64,000 bases of DNA from Shimia sp. R9_2 (GCF_017743735.1 NZ_JAGHRO010000004.1:124001-188000), one strand, 5' to 3'; counted from the first letter of the stretch, positions 18,015 through 28,218 are shown. Notes: generated from the letters alone by a model not told the origin. Numbers and translations: made by a program.

Positions 18015-18794
18015 ATGAAAATCGCCACGTTCAACATCAATGGCATCAAGGCGCGCATCGAAACCCTGCCCCGCTGGCTGGATGAGGCGCAGCCCGATGT
18101 GGCGATCCTGCAGGAAATCAAATCCGTTGATGAGGCCTTTCCGCGCGAGATTTTTGAAGAGCGCGGCTATCAGGTCGAAACCCACGGCCAGAAGAGCTTC
18201 AATGGCGTGGCGATCCTATCCAAGCTTCCACTGGAAGACGTGACACGCGGTCTACCCGGTGACGACAGCGACGAACAGGCCCGCTATATCGAAGCAACGG
18301 TGATGGGCGACACGCCGATCCGCATTTGTGGCCTCTATTTGCCCAACGGCAACCCGACTCCCGGGCCTAAGTACGACTACAAACTCGCATGGATGGAGCG
18401 TCTCCACGCCCGTGCCGAAGCGCTCCTCGCAGCGGAAGAGCCTTTCCTCATGGCGGGCGACTACAACATCATCCCCCAGGATGAAGACGCCGCCAAACCC
18501 GAAGACTGGCAAGAAGACGCCCTCGCCCGCCCAGAAAGCCGCGCCGCCTATCGCCGCCTTGTGAACCTCGGCCTGACAGAGGCTTTCCGCGCCCGCAATT
18601 CTGCATCAGGCATGTATTCCTTCTGGGACTACCAAGCCGGCGCATGGAACCGCAACAACGGCATCCGCATCGACCACTTCCTGCTTAGCCCGCAATGTGC
18701 GGACCTCTTGCAGGATTGCCAAATCGACAAAGAAGAGCGCGGCCGCTCCAAGCCCTCAGATCACGTGCCGGTGTGGATCGACTTGACGGCCTAA
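18015..18794 (+). CDS. xth: Exodeoxyribonuclease III (AP endonuclease)
   Basis: A 259-residue protein of the exonuclease III/EEP family. Motifs in order: MKIATFNINGIKAR, LQEIKSVDEAFP (catalytic Glu about 35), GLYLPNGNP, MAGDYNIIPQDED (about 152-164), FWDYQAGAWNRNNGIRIDH and the terminal SDHVPVWIDL with the catalytic His. It cuts at abasic sites and degrades 3' ends in base-excision repair. Its stop overlaps the stop of the convergent SRAP gene by 4 bp; both concern abasic-site handling, which may be coincidence. Confidence 0.94.
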   Translation: MKIATFNINGIKARIETLPRWLDEAQPDVAILQEIKSVDEAFPREIFEERGYQVETHGQKSFNGVAILSKLPLEDVTRGLPGDDSDEQARYIEATVMGDTPIRICGLYLPNGNPTPGPKYDYKLAWMERLHARAEALLAAEEPFLMAGDYNIIPQDEDAAKPEDWQEDALARPESRAAYRRLVNLGLTEAFRARNSASGMYSFWDYQAGAWNRNNGIRIDHFLLSPQCADLLQDCQIDKEERGRSKPSDHVPVWIDLTA

Positions 18795-19402
18795 GGCGCG
18801 TCCCAATCCACATCCGATGCCTCTTCAATCTTTAGCCGACCATCGGGCCAAGGCACCATCAGCGGGCCCACTTCTTCCGGTGAGCCTTCCAGCCAAAGCG
18901 GCACATCCTGTTTTTCAAGCAACACGCCCATCCTGTGATGGATCGGCGCAACATCGGCGTTTGGCGCGCAAGTCACTGCCGCCACCTGACGTACCTCGCG
19001 CCCACCCGGCGCTTTCCAGACATCTGTGATCGCGGCAAAGATCAGCGGTTCGTCGCCAGAGATCAGCCAAGCCGTCTTGCGCCGCGCCTCACCCGTCCAT
19101 TCATACCAGCCATCGACAATGATCACGGCGCGCCCCGTGCCCTCAAAGGCTGACTTGTCAAACACGGTTTCAGAGCGTGCATTTATGATCGTTTCCATCA
19201 CAGGCCGCCCACGCGCATTCACGCGCCCCACAGGGATGATCCCCCAGCGCATACGCTGAAAGCCACTTGAGGTGAGACAGACAACCTCCTGCCCCGGCGC
19301 AATATTTCGGCGCGGCGGCTCATCTTCGACCGCCGATGCATCTGCGCTGACCCATTGGCCAACATCGCGCATCGTCGTGGTCAGAAAGAACCGCCCGGGC
19401 AT
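18791..19402 (-). CDS. SRAP-family protein (YedK/HMCES-like) lacking the usual Cys2
   Basis: A 203-residue SRAP-domain protein. The conserved active-site blocks are there: INARSETVFDK (Asn about 72), VDGWYEWTGE (Glu about 101) and IHHRMGVLLE (His about 155). Family members normally begin MCGR, where Cys2 (freed by removal of Met1) forms a thiazolidine crosslink with abasic sites in single-stranded DNA. Here the protein begins MPGRFFLTTT. The start is forced: the codon two before ATG is the TAG stop of the upstream gene (19406-19408), and no start codon lies between. It therefore either does not crosslink DNA in the usual way or uses another residue. Translationally coupled to the upstream esterase gene (3-bp gap). 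Confidence 0.88.
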   Translation of the reverse strand: MPGRFFLTTTMRDVGQWVSADASAVEDEPPRRNIAPGQEVVCLTSSGFQRMRWGIIPVGRVNARGRPVMETIINARSETVFDKSAFEGTGRAVIIVDGWYEWTGEARRKTAWLISGDEPLIFAAITDVWKAPGGREVRQVAAVTCAPNADVAPIHHRMGVLLEKQDVPLWLEGSPEEVGPLMVPWPDGRLKIEEASDVDWDAP

Positions 19403-19405
19403 CGC

Positions 19406-20053
19406 CTACTCCTGCATCTGCTCCAGCATCTCGACCACATAAGGCCCCAGAACAGGGACAATCGCCGCCACCCCGTCCGCATTTGGATGAATGCCATCTG
19501 GCTGCATCAGCGCCCGAAGCTGATCTTCCGGCAAATCCCGGATGGCGGCAAAGAAATCCGGCGCAAGCGTCAGGTTGTAGTCCTCCGCCAAGGCTCCATA
19601 CATGCCATCAAAGTCCTGCTTGTAGCCCGCACCAAAATTCATCGGCGCTTGCACTCCGACCAGCATCACGTCCACGTCCGCTGCCTGTCCGGCCTCCACG
19701 ATGCCCGCAAGATTGGCTTTGCTCACCGCCGGATCAATCCCGCGCAGCGCGTCATTGCCGCCCAGAGACACAATCATCGCATCCACATCCGGCCCCAGCG
19801 TCCAGCCCACACGTGACAAGCCACCCTGCGTCGTGTCACCGGACACGCCAGCATTTTGCAGCTTCACATCATGGCCTTGCGCAATCAGCCAGGCTTCAAG
19901 CTGCGGCACAAACCCGGCGCCCTGCGCAACGCCATAGCCGTGGGTCAGACTGTCCCCCAAAGCGGCAATGACAACGGTCTCCGCCTTGGCCGCAGAAACG
20001 CTTAATGGGACGCTTAAAATGCCAAATGCCAATGCCTTGCCGCAACGCGACAC
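19406..20053 (-). CDS. tesA: SGNH/GDSL arylesterase, TesA-type, exported
   Basis: An SGNH hydrolase of about 215 residues. Block I GDSLTHGYG carries the nucleophile Ser, block III is LGGNDALRGID, and block V is DGIHPNADG with the catalytic Asp/His. I favour the GTG at 20053, which gives a normal signal peptide (SRCGKALAFGILSVPLSVSAAKA, probable cleavage before ETVV); a TTG at 20083 is possible but overlaps the divergent ABC gene's upstream region. The protein should act in the periplasm as a broad thioesterase/arylesterase. It is divergent from the YbbA/YbbP pair, a pairing also seen in E. coli (tesA-ybbA-ybbP). Confidence 0.88.
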   Translation of the reverse strand: MSRCGKALAFGILSVPLSVSAAKAETVVIAALGDSLTHGYGVAQGAGFVPQLEAWLIAQGHDVKLQNAGVSGDTTQGGLSRVGWTLGPDVDAMIVSLGGNDALRGIDPAVSKANLAGIVEAGQAADVDVMLVGVQAPMNFGAGYKQDFDGMYGALAEDYNLTLAPDFFAAIRDLPEDQLRALMQPDGIHPNADGVAAIVPVLGPYVVEMLEQMQE

Positions 20054-20098
20054 GGCCCCATATAGAGAGGAATGAAGTTTCAACAGGCGACCTCCGAC

Positions 20099-20806
20099 AT
20101 GTCATCCATACTCTCTCTCAAAGATGCGACTTTAGCGCTGGATAGCAATGCCGGACGGATAGAAATTCTGCATGGGATCTCGCTTGATGTAGCCGCACGT
20201 GAAACTTTGGCGCTTGTTGGGCCTTCGGGTTCCGGCAAATCCTCACTCCTGATGCTCATGGGCGGGCTTGAGCGCGCAACCTCTGGTCAGATCATGGCGC
20301 TGGATCACGATCTTTCGGCCATGGATGAGGATGCCCTTGCGCGCTTCCGCCGAGAAAACATGGGCGTGGTGTTTCAAAATTTCCACCTGATCCCCACCAT
20401 GACCGCGCTGGAAAACGTCGCCACCCCTCTGGAGCTGGCGGGTCGCAGCGATGCCCAAGAGCGCGCCCGTGCCGAGCTTGAGGCCGTCGGCCTCGCACAC
20501 CGCGCCGATCATTACCCAAGTCAGATGTCCGGCGGGGAGCAGCAACGCGTTGCGCTGGCCCGCGCCTGCGCCCCATCACCGCGACTGCTTCTGGCAGATG
20601 AGCCTACCGGCAACCTTGATCAGGTAACCGGCGAAACCATCATGGATCTGCTCTTTGATCTGCACGCCAAACGCGACACGACCCTGATCATGGTGACCCA
20701 TTCCAACAGCCTCGCCGCTCGTTGTGAACGGGTGGTGCGCCTGCGTGACGGTCGCTTGGATGATGAAACCCATCTTGCACCTGTTGCATCCGAGGCGCTC
20801 GCATGA
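20099..20806 (+). CDS. ybbA: ABC transporter ATPase, YbbA/LolD-like
   Basis: A 235-residue ATPase of the MacB/LolD group. I chose the ATG at 20099 ([14 protein letters not shown]); an ATG nine codons earlier is in frame. Walker [10 protein letters not shown] (about 40-48), Q-loop [10 protein letters not shown], signature [14 protein letters not shown] (about 142-155) and Walker [13 protein letters not shown] are intact. Its stop overlaps the permease start in an ATGA arrangement (20803-20806). With the permease it forms a type VII mechanotransmission ABC system; the E. coli counterpart is not fully characterised. Confidence 0.92.
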   Translation: MSSILSLKDATLALDSNAGRIEILHGISLDVAARETLALVGPSGSGKSSLLMLMGGLERATSGQIMALDHDLSAMDEDALARFRRENMGVVFQNFHLIPTMTALENVATPLELAGRSDAQERARAELEAVGLAHRADHYPSQMSGGEQQRVALARACAPSPRLLLADEPTGNLDQVTGETIMDLLFDLHAKRDTTLIMVTHSNSLAARCERVVRLRDGRLDDETHLAPVASEALA

Positions 20807-23328
20807 GCCTGTCAGCCGCAACGCGCATCGCGCGCCGGGAAATCCGGGGCGGGTTGCGCGGCTTCACCGTCTTTCTCGCTTGCCTAATCCTTGGCGTCGC
20901 CACCATCGCAGCCATCGGCTCTGTACGCAGTGCCATCCAAACCGGCCTCAGCTCCGAGGGCGCGACGCTCTTGGGAGGGGATGCGGAAATGAGCTTCACC
21001 TACCGCCGCGCCACCGAGGAAGAGCGCGCATGGATGGCCACCAACACCACGGGAAGCTCCGAAATCATTGATTTCCGCTCCATGGTGGTTGTCCCGGGGG
21101 AGGCCGAGACCGAACGCGCATTGGCGCAGGTCAAATCGGTGGACACTGCCTATCCGCTGGTGGGCGCGGTCTCTTTGTCGCCAGACAGCTCCTTGGAGGA
21201 CGCGCTGAACGGCCAGAACAACTTACCCGGCGCGGTACTCCACGGGCTTTTGGCTGATCGTCTTGACCTTTCTCCCGGCGACACCTTCCAACTGGGGTCT
21301 CAAACCTTCGTCTACATGGCCCGTCTTCTACGGGAGCCCGACACCGGCGATGGTTTCTCCTTCGCCCCCCGCGCGCTTGTGCGCACAAATGATCTGTCTG
21401 AAAGCGGCCTGCTTGCCCCCGGCACGCTTTTCACCTCTCACTATCGCCTCAACCTGCCTGCGCAAGCCGACCTCGCCACGCTTGAGGCAGACGCCCGCGC
21501 CGCCTTTGAAACCACCGGCCTGCGGTGGCGCGACAGCCGCAATGGCGCGCCCGGCATCACCCGGTTTGTCGAACGCTTCGGCGCTTTCCTGATCCTCTTG
21601 GGTCTTGCCGGCCTTGCCGTGGGCGGCGTTGGCATTTCCACCGCGATCCGCGCCTATCTCGCGCGTAAGACCGAAACCATCGCCACCCTGCGCAGCCTTG
21701 GTGCCGAGCGCCGCACGATCTTTCTCAGCTATTTCCTGCAAATCGGCTTTGTGGCCCTCATCGGTGTCACCTCAGGCCTGATCCTTGGCGCGTTGCTGCC
21801 TATCCTGCTCGCTCCGCTGATCACCGCTGTACTGCCTTTTCCGGCAAGTTTTGCGATCTATCCGCTCCCGCTGATCGAAGCCGCACTCTACGGCACATTG
21901 GCCGCCGCCATCTTCACCCTCTGGCCGCTGGCGCGCGTGGAAAACGTGCGCCCAAGCGCACTCTTTCGCGACCAGCTTGGTCAAACCCGCCACTGGCCAG
22001 CCCTGCGCTATATGCTCACAGTTGTGGGCCTAATCGCTTTGCTGATCGCCCTCGCAAGCTGGCTTTCAGGCTCAGCGCGCCTCACGATCTGGTTCGCGGC
22101 GGGCGTCGCCATCGCCATGTTCGCGCTGACTGTCGCCTCGGCCGGACTGCGCGCATTGCTCAACAGCCTCTCCCAACGTCTGCGCCAATCCCCGCAAGTC
22201 CGCTGGGCGCTGCAATCCGTGGGCCGCGCCTCAGAAGCGACAACCCCGGTCGTGCTATCCCTCGGCTTGGGCCTGAGCGTGCTTGCCACCGTTGGCCAGG
22301 TGGACGGCAATCTGCGCAACGCCATTGCCAGTGATCTGCCCGAAGTCGCGCCCTCCTTCTTTTTTGTCGACATCCAGCGCGATCAGATGCCGCTTCTGGA
22401 AGCTGACTGGGCAGACACGCCAACCATCCAAGATGTCGAAAACGCCCCCATGCTGCGCGGCGTGATCACCCGGATCAACGACCGCCCCGCCAAAGACGTG
22501 GCCGGCGACCACTGGGTCATTCGCGGCGACCGTGGCGTGAGCTATGCCAGCGACATGCCCGAAGGCACCAAACTCACCGCTGGCACATGGTGGGATCCCA
22601 AGCATGCAGGCACGCCCCAGATCAGCTTTGCCGATGAAGAAGCCGAAGAGATGGGCCTCTCACTGGGCGACAGCATGACGATCAACATCCTCGGGCGAGA
22701 TATCACCGGTATAGTCACCAGCTTCCGTGAGGTGGATTTCTCCAACGCGGGCATGGGCTTTGTCATCATCATGAACGAAGCCGCCCTCGCAGGCGCGCCC
22801 CACAGCTTCATCGCAACTGTCTATGCGGAGGCTGAGAGCGAAGCGACCCTGTTGAAAGAGGTGTCTGAAACCTACCCCAATGTCACCGCGATCCATGTGC
22901 GCGACGCCGCCCAACAGGTTTCAGACCTGGTGGCGCAGCTGGCCAATGCCACAACTTACGGCGCTTCCACCATCCTGCTCACAGGTCTTCTGGTGATTTT
23001 TGGCGCCGCCGCCGCGGGCCAGTCCGCGCGCACCTATGAAGCCGCCGTTTTGAAAACCCTCGGCGCAACACGCGGCCAGATCCTCAAAAGCTTCGCTTGG
23101 CGCGCAGCCCTTCTGGGCGGTGCTGCGGGTGGTGTCGCTCTCGCGGTTGGCCTGCTTGGAGGCTGGGCCGTGATGACCTTTGTGATGGAGAGCGATTTTA
23201 TCGTCATTTGGCCCAACGCTTTATGGATCCTCAGCGCCGGCATCCTCGCCAACCTCTTGGCCGGTCTTGTCTTTGCCTGGCCTTCGCTGGCAACGCGCCC
23301 GGCCCGTATTCTGCGCGCCAGAGACTAA
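20803..23328 (+). CDS. ybbP: ABC transporter permease, YbbP-like (FtsX/MacB fold)
   Basis: An 841-residue membrane protein with two FtsX-type permease modules. An N-terminal helix (FTVFLACLILGVATIAAIGSV, about 19-39, shown in part) is followed by a periplasmic MacB-like domain, then helices at about 262-290, 310-360 and 395-450. A second periplasmic domain (about 480-710) and C-terminal helices at about 720-830 follow. The segment RKTETIATLRSLGAERRTIF (about 287-306) is the cytoplasmic coupling region. Such permeases move substrates such as lipids at the periplasmic face. Partner of the preceding ATPase. Confidence 0.9.
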   Translation: MSLSAATRIARREIRGGLRGFTVFLACLILGVATIAAIGSVRSAIQTGLSSEGATLLGGDAEMSFTYRRATEEERAWMATNTTGSSEIIDFRSMVVVPGEAETERALAQVKSVDTAYPLVGAVSLSPDSSLEDALNGQNNLPGAVLHGLLADRLDLSPGDTFQLGSQTFVYMARLLREPDTGDGFSFAPRALVRTNDLSESGLLAPGTLFTSHYRLNLPAQADLATLEADARAAFETTGLRWRDSRNGAPGITRFVERFGAFLILLGLAGLAVGGVGISTAIRAYLARKTETIATLRSLGAERRTIFLSYFLQIGFVALIGVTSGLILGALLPILLAPLITAVLPFPASFAIYPLPLIEAALYGTLAAAIFTLWPLARVENVRPSALFRDQLGQTRHWPALRYMLTVVGLIALLIALASWLSGSARLTIWFAAGVAIAMFALTVASAGLRALLNSLSQRLRQSPQVRWALQSVGRASEATTPVVLSLGLGLSVLATVGQVDGNLRNAIASDLPEVAPSFFFVDIQRDQMPLLEADWADTPTIQDVENAPMLRGVITRINDRPAKDVAGDHWVIRGDRGVSYASDMPEGTKLTAGTWWDPKHAGTPQISFADEEAEEMGLSLGDSMTINILGRDITGIVTSFREVDFSNAGMGFVIIMNEAALAGAPHSFIATVYAEAESEATLLKEVSETYPNVTAIHVRDAAQQVSDLVAQLANATTYGASTILLTGLLVIFGAAAAGQSARTYEAAVLKTLGATRGQILKSFAWRAALLGGAAGGVALAVGLLGGWAVMTFVMESDFIVIWPNALWILSAGILANLLAGLVFAWPSLATRPARILRARD

Positions 23329-23341
23329 AGAAAAAAAGCCC

Positions 23342-23418
23342 ACCCCCAAAATCTTCTCATTCAAGAAGTATCCCGGGGGTAAGCTTGTGGTCACACAAGT
23401 GAGGGGGCTGCCCCCCTC
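23342..23418. terminator. Cluster of stem-loops between convergent ybbP and gcvP
   Basis: Three hairpins lie between the two stop codons: an ACCCCC/GGGGGT stem (23342-23347 with 23375-23380) enclosing cttct/aagaag; CTTGTG/CACAAG (23384-23389 with 23394-23399); and GAGGGGG/CCCCCTC (23401-23407 with 23412-23418). No long T-run follows any of them. They probably serve both convergent transcripts as 3'-end structures. Confidence 0.45.
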
Positions 23419-23421
23419 GCC

Positions 23422-26271
23422 TTATTCCGCCGCTTCAGCGTAATCATCCATTGGAGGACAGGTGCAGACCAGATTGCGGTCGCCAAAGGCGTTGTCGACC
23501 CTGTTCACAGGTGGCCAATACTTATCGACACGGAATGCGCCCGGCGGGAAGCAGCCTTGCTCACGGCTGTAGGGGCGATCCCATTCTTTCACGAGGTCTT
23601 CCATCGTATGCGGCGCGTTTTTCAGCGGATTGTTTTCCGCATCAATCCGCCCTTCTTCGATGTCACGGATCTCCTCGCGGATGGCCAGCATCGCCTCACA
23701 GAACCGATCAATCTCGGCTTTGTTCTCGGACTCGGTCGGCTCAATCATCAGCGTGCCAGCGACCGGCCAGCTCATGGTCGGTGCGTGGAACCCAGCATCC
23801 ATCAGGCGTTTGGCAATGTCATCCACCGTGATCCCAGCGCTCTCAGCAAACGGGCGCGTGTCGATGATACATTCATGCGCCACACGTCCGGATGGACCCT
23901 TATAAAGCACATCAAACGCGCCTTCGAGCCGCTTCGCGATGTAGTTCCCGTTCAGGATCGCCACACGGGTCGCCTGTGTCAGACCTTCCCCGCCCATCAA
24001 GAGCACATAGGCCCAGCTGATCGGCAAAAGGCTGGGTGAGCCAAACGGCGCCGCCGAAACAGGCCCCTCAGAGCCACCTGTCTCCGGATGCCCCGGAAGG
24101 TGTTCCACCAGATGCGCTTTCACACCAATCGGCCCCATGCCGGGGCCACCTCCACCATGAGGAATGCAGAAGGTCTTGTGCAGGTTCAGGTGGCTTACAT
24201 CGCCACCAATATCGCCAGGACGGCTCAGCCCAACCATCGCATTGAGGTTCGCCCCATCGATATACACTTGCCCCCCATGCTGGTGCGTGATGCCACAAAC
24301 CTCATGCACCGTGTCCTCAAACACACCATGCGTGGACGGATAAGTGATCATACACCCAGCCAGCTCATCGGCATGTTTTTCAGCCTTCGCGCGGAAGTCT
24401 TCCAGATCAATGTCACCGTTTTCGGCAGATTTCACCGGAACCACTTTCCAGCCCACCATCTGCGCCGACGCCGGGTTGGTGCCATGCGCGCTCATCGGGA
24501 TCAGGCAGACGTTACGATGTGCTTCCCCGCGCGCCCGGTGATAGGCTGCAATGGTCAAGAGCCCTGCATATTCGCCTTGCGCGCCAGAATTGGGCTGCAT
24601 GGAAATCGCATCATAACCGGTGATCTGGCACAGCTTGTCGTTCAGATCATCAATCAGCTGCGTGTAGCCCTGCGCCTGATCTTTTGGCGCATAGGGGTGC
24701 ATCAGAGAAAACTCCCGCCAGCTCACCGGCATCATTTCCACGGCGGCATTGAGCTTCATGGTGCACGACCCAAGCGGGATCATCGCGCGATCAAGCGCCA
24801 AGTCCCGATCCGCCAGACGGCGCATGTAGCGCATCATTTCAGTCTCTGCCCGGTTCATGTGGAAAATCGGGTGATCCAGATAGCCCGAGCTGCGCAACAG
24901 CGCCTCTGGCAGGCGGTACTCAGGCTCAAAGTCGTCGTCATCCTGCACAATGCCAAAGGCACGCCAAACCGCTTCAATCGTCTGCGGGCGGGTCATCTCA
25001 TCGAGCGAAATGCCCACTTTGGTTTTGCCCACTTTGCGCAGGTTGATGCCCTCTTGCACCGCATGTTGCAGCACACCACGTTGCAGTAGGCCCACATCCA
25101 CCGTGATCGTGTCAAAGAAATCGGTCGGCTCCACCGTGAAGCCCGCCGCTTCAAGCCCGCGCGCCAATCGTACGGTCTTGCGATGAATGCGCTGCGCGAT
25201 GGCCTTCAGGCCCTTGGGGCCATGAAACACCGCATACATCGAGGCCATCACCGCCAACAGCGCCTGCGCCGTACAGACGTTGGAGTTGGCTTTCTCACGG
25301 CGAATGTGCTGCTCCCGTGTCTGCAAAGACAGGCGGTAGGCACGGTTGCCGTGGCTGTCGATAGACACCCCGATAATGCGGCCCGGCATCGCCCGCTTAA
25401 AGGCATCGCGGCAGCTCATGTAAGCGGCGTGCGGGCCGCCATAGCCCACCGGCACGCCAAAGCGCTGCGTGCTGCCCACGGCAATATCCGCCCCCATCGC
25501 ACCCGGTTCTTTGAGCAGGGTCAGCGCCAGAATATCGGCCGCCACAACACCAATCGCCTTGGTGGCATGCAGCGCCTCCATTTCCTTGGAGAAATCGCGC
25601 ACATGGCCATGGGTGCCCGGATATTGGAAGATCGCGCCAAAGACCTTTTCCGCGTCCAGATCATCCGGATGACCGATGATAATCTCGATATCCAAGGGCG
25701 CGGCGCGGGTTTGCATCACGGCGATGTTCTGCGGATGGCAGTTTTCATCCACAAAAAAGGCCTTGGCTTTGGATTTTGAGACCCGCTGCGCCATGGTCAT
25801 CGCTTCGGCACAGGCGGTGGCCTCATCCAGCAGCGAAGCGTTTGCAACCTCAAGCCCGGTCAGATCGCTGACCATGGTCTGATAGTTCAAAAGCGCCTCA
25901 AGGCGGCCCTGCGAAATCTCGGGCTGATAAGGCGTATAGGCTGTATACCACGCCGGGTTCTCCAAAATGTTGCGCTGGATCGCAGGTGGCGTGACCGTGC
26001 CATAATACCCTTGCCCGATCAGGCTGGTCAGCACTTTGTTCTTACCGGCGGTTTCGCGCATGTGTCGCAGCACTTCCCGCTCAGACATTGGGCGGCCAAA
26101 ATCCAGCGGCTCTTTCTGACGAATGCTGTCCGGCACGGTGTCATCAATCAGCGCATCAAGGCTGTCTGCGCCGATCACCTGCAACATCGCTGCCATCTCC
26201 TCAGGAGACGGGCCGATGTGGCGGCGGTTGGCAAAATCATAGGGTAGATATTCAGTTGGGGTGAAGGTCAT
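23422..26271 (-). CDS. gcvP: Glycine dehydrogenase (decarboxylating), P-protein
   Basis: A 949-residue fused P-protein. I chose the ATG at 26271 ([20 protein letters not shown]); the frame runs 26 codons further without family similarity. The PLP lysine lies in the C-terminal half in the [16 protein letters not shown] region (about 695-710), with [10 protein letters not shown] just before it. It decarboxylates glycine and passes the aminomethyl group to lipoyl-GcvH. Third gene of gcvT-gcvH-gcvP, separated from gcvH by 170 bp containing hairpins. Confidence 0.97.
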   Translation of the reverse strand: MTFTPTEYLPYDFANRRHIGPSPEEMAAMLQVIGADSLDALIDDTVPDSIRQKEPLDFGRPMSEREVLRHMRETAGKNKVLTSLIGQGYYGTVTPPAIQRNILENPAWYTAYTPYQPEISQGRLEALLNYQTMVSDLTGLEVANASLLDEATACAEAMTMAQRVSKSKAKAFFVDENCHPQNIAVMQTRAAPLDIEIIIGHPDDLDAEKVFGAIFQYPGTHGHVRDFSKEMEALHATKAIGVVAADILALTLLKEPGAMGADIAVGSTQRFGVPVGYGGPHAAYMSCRDAFKRAMPGRIIGVSIDSHGNRAYRLSLQTREQHIRREKANSNVCTAQALLAVMASMYAVFHGPKGLKAIAQRIHRKTVRLARGLEAAGFTVEPTDFFDTITVDVGLLQRGVLQHAVQEGINLRKVGKTKVGISLDEMTRPQTIEAVWRAFGIVQDDDDFEPEYRLPEALLRSSGYLDHPIFHMNRAETEMMRYMRRLADRDLALDRAMIPLGSCTMKLNAAVEMMPVSWREFSLMHPYAPKDQAQGYTQLIDDLNDKLCQITGYDAISMQPNSGAQGEYAGLLTIAAYHRARGEAHRNVCLIPMSAHGTNPASAQMVGWKVVPVKSAENGDIDLEDFRAKAEKHADELAGCMITYPSTHGVFEDTVHEVCGITHQHGGQVYIDGANLNAMVGLSRPGDIGGDVSHLNLHKTFCIPHGGGGPGMGPIGVKAHLVEHLPGHPETGGSEGPVSAAPFGSPSLLPISWAYVLLMGGEGLTQATRVAILNGNYIAKRLEGAFDVLYKGPSGRVAHECIIDTRPFAESAGITVDDIAKRLMDAGFHAPTMSWPVAGTLMIEPTESENKAEIDRFCEAMLAIREEIRDIEEGRIDAENNPLKNAPHTMEDLVKEWDRPYSREQGCFPPGAFRVDKYWPPVNRVDNAFGDRNLVCTCPPMDDYAEAAE

Positions 26272-26380
26272 CGGTGTCTCCTCAACGATCCGCAGCCGCA
26301 GGTGCGGGAAAAAAGCTGGGCGTCGGCTCGACCACAGAGGCCGAACCAATCAAATTTCATGTGTGATCATCGGGGTATAA

Positions 26381-26429
26381 ACGGCCGGGCTCCGCCCGTT
26401 CGCACCTGAAACGGTCCTCAGGGCCGTTT
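26381..26429 (-). other. Stem-loops in the gcvH-gcvP gap
   Basis: Two hairpins lie in this 170-bp gap: AAACGG/CCGTTT (26409-26414 with 26424-26429) and CGGGC/GCCCG (26386-26390 with 26394-26398). Neither has a T-run on the minus strand. They may stabilise the upstream gcvTH transcript or reduce read-through into gcvP. Confidence 0.35.
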
Positions 26430-26441
26430 TCAAGACGGTGC

Positions 26442-26801
26442 TCACCCAATGAAATCTTTGTAAGCGGCCTCGTCCATATAGTCGTCCATCTGGCTCAGAT
26501 CGGACGGCTTGATCTTGAAGAACCAAGCGCCTTCCATTGGGTCTTCGTTCACTTTGCCCGGCTCATCCACCAGCGGTTCGTTGACCTCAACGATTTCCCC
26601 ATCCAGCGGCGCAAGGATGTCGCTGGCCGCTTTCACGGACTCAATCACACAGACTTCTTCGTCTTTGGTCACTTCGGTGCCTGCCTCTGGCAGCTCCACA
26701 AACACCACATCGCCCAGCTGCTCGCTGGCGTGCTCTGTGATGCCCACCACGATCAGGTCACTTTCTTCGCGCAGCCATTCGTGCTCTTCTGTGAATTTCA
26801 T
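26442..26801 (-). CDS. gcvH: Glycine cleavage system H protein
   Basis: A 119-residue lipoyl carrier. The lipoylated lysine is in CVIESVKAASDILAP (Lys about 56), within the family pattern starting VVFVELPEAGTEVTKDEEV. It shuttles the aminomethyl group between P-, T- and L-proteins. It starts 18 bp after gcvT and is surely in the same operon. Confidence 0.97.
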   Translation of the reverse strand: MKFTEEHEWLREESDLIVVGITEHASEQLGDVVFVELPEAGTEVTKDEEVCVIESVKAASDILAPLDGEIVEVNEPLVDEPGKVNEDPMEGAWFFKIKPSDLSQMDDYMDEAAYKDFIG

Positions 26802-26819
26802 TGCTTGCTCTCCTGTTGC

Positions 26820-27956
26820 TCAACGTTTGAAATTGGCAGGCACCAGCGGCATCTTCGCCACTGTCACCGGCATGCGCTTGCCACGCACTTCGCCAAAGAT
26901 TTCTGTGCCCGGCGACGCCTGCGCGCTGCCGACATATCCCATGGCCACAGGGCCATTCAGCGTGGGGCCAAAACCGCCAGAGGTGACCTCGCCAATCGGG
27001 TCACCGCCCTCTGCTTCGGCAAAAAGCTGTGTGCCAGCACGCATAGGAGCACGCCCCTGTGGCGCAAGCCCCACGCGCTTGCGCGCCACACCCTCGGCCA
27101 GATCTCCATAGATCCGGTCGGCACCGGGGAAGCCGCCTGCCCGTTCGCCATCTGCGCGGCGCACTTTCTGGATGGCCCAGGTCAGCGCCGCTTCAATCGG
27201 GGAGGTCGCCACATCAATGTCATTGCCATAAAGACACAGCCCGCCCTCAAGGCGCAGACTGTCACGTGCGCCTAGCCCAATCGGCTCTACCTCTTCCATC
27301 GCCAGAAGTTTGCGGCACAGGCCCTCTGCCGCGTCGGCAGGAATGGAGATCTCATAGCCGTCTTCACCGGTGTAGCCCGACCGGCTGACCCAACAGGCCA
27401 CCCCATCAAGCTCTACATCCGCAAAGTCCATAAACGCCATATCGGCCACAGCCGGGTTCAGACGTGCCAAAGCGGCCTCAGCCGCTGGCCCCTGCAGCGC
27501 CACCAATGCGCGATCGGTGATCTCCGTCACCGAAACGTCCGGCGTCAAAGCCCCGATCATCCGCGCGATGTCAGCTTCCTTACAGGCCGCATTCACCACA
27601 ACGAACAGATGATCACCCCGATTGGCAAACATCAGGTCGTCCTCGATGCCACCGGCGTCGTTGGTGAAGAACCCGTAGCGTTGCCGCCCCGCGCCCAGAC
27701 CGAGCACATCCATTGGCACCAAAGTCTCAAAAGCCTTGGCAGCGGCGCCATAATTCTCGGCTTTCAGCACCACCTGCCCCATATGGCTGACGTCAAACAG
27801 ACCTGCCGCCGCACGTGTGTGCAAGTGTTCCTTCATCACGCCCATCGGGTATTGCACCGGCATGTCATAGCCCGCAAACCCAACCATCTTGGCGCCCAGC
27901 TCAATATGCAGATCATATAGCGGCGTGCGCTTCAGCTCTGCGACCGACTCTCCCAT
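26820..27956 (-). CDS. gcvT: Glycine cleavage system T protein (aminomethyltransferase)
   Basis: A 378-residue T-protein that moves the methylene group from lipoyl-GcvH to tetrahydrofolate, releasing ammonia. Family features: TPLYDLHIELGAKMVGFAGY near the N-terminus, LFDVSHMGQ (about 54-62), SRSGYTGEDGYEI (about 192-204), the LGARDSLRLEGGLCLYGNDI block and PIGEVTSGGFGPT near the C-terminus. First gene of the operon; the upstream leader carries a tandem glycine riboswitch. Confidence 0.96.
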   Translation of the reverse strand: MGESVAELKRTPLYDLHIELGAKMVGFAGYDMPVQYPMGVMKEHLHTRAAAGLFDVSHMGQVVLKAENYGAAAKAFETLVPMDVLGLGAGRQRYGFFTNDAGGIEDDLMFANRGDHLFVVVNAACKEADIARMIGALTPDVSVTEITDRALVALQGPAAEAALARLNPAVADMAFMDFADVELDGVACWVSRSGYTGEDGYEISIPADAAEGLCRKLLAMEEVEPIGLGARDSLRLEGGLCLYGNDIDVATSPIEAALTWAIQKVRRADGERAGGFPGADRIYGDLAEGVARKRVGLAPQGRAPMRAGTQLFAEAEGGDPIGEVTSGGFGPTLNGPVAMGYVGSAQASPGTEIFGEVRGKRMPVTVAKMPLVPANFKR

Positions 27957-28043
27957 AGGCTTTGCCCTTATCTACCCGGGCGCATCCATGTTTGATGGTC
28001 ACATCCGGCATCCCATAACCGCGCAGCAAATCTGCACGTGCGA

Positions 28044-28205
28044 TGCCCCCTCTGTCCTTCAGCCTGAGATCGTTATCCCTTCGGCGGACGCCCATAGGCG
28101 CCACTCTCCAGAGTCTTTATGTCGGTGTGTCGGTCCCTGTGGCCTGAGAGTTTCCGGGGCGGTTGCTCCTTCGGCACCGGACTACTCCGGTTCTCCCGAT
28201 TCACC
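28044..28205 (-). ncRNA. Tandem glycine riboswitch upstream of gcvT
   Basis: Read on the minus strand, two glycine aptamers follow each other. The first begins with GGGAGAACCGG, then GCCGAAGGAGCAA and CTCTCAGGC; the second has GACTCTGGAGAG, then GCCGAAGGGATAA, CTCAGGC and GGACAGAGGGGG. These are the conserved cores of the gcvT riboswitch family. The element ends about 90 bases before the gcvT ATG, in the correct orientation. Family knowledge says glycine binding turns on cleavage-system genes; the expression platform here is not obvious. This element accounts for most of the 345-base gene-free stretch 27957-28301. Confidence 0.93.
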
Positions 28206-28218
28206 TTGGGTGCACGGT

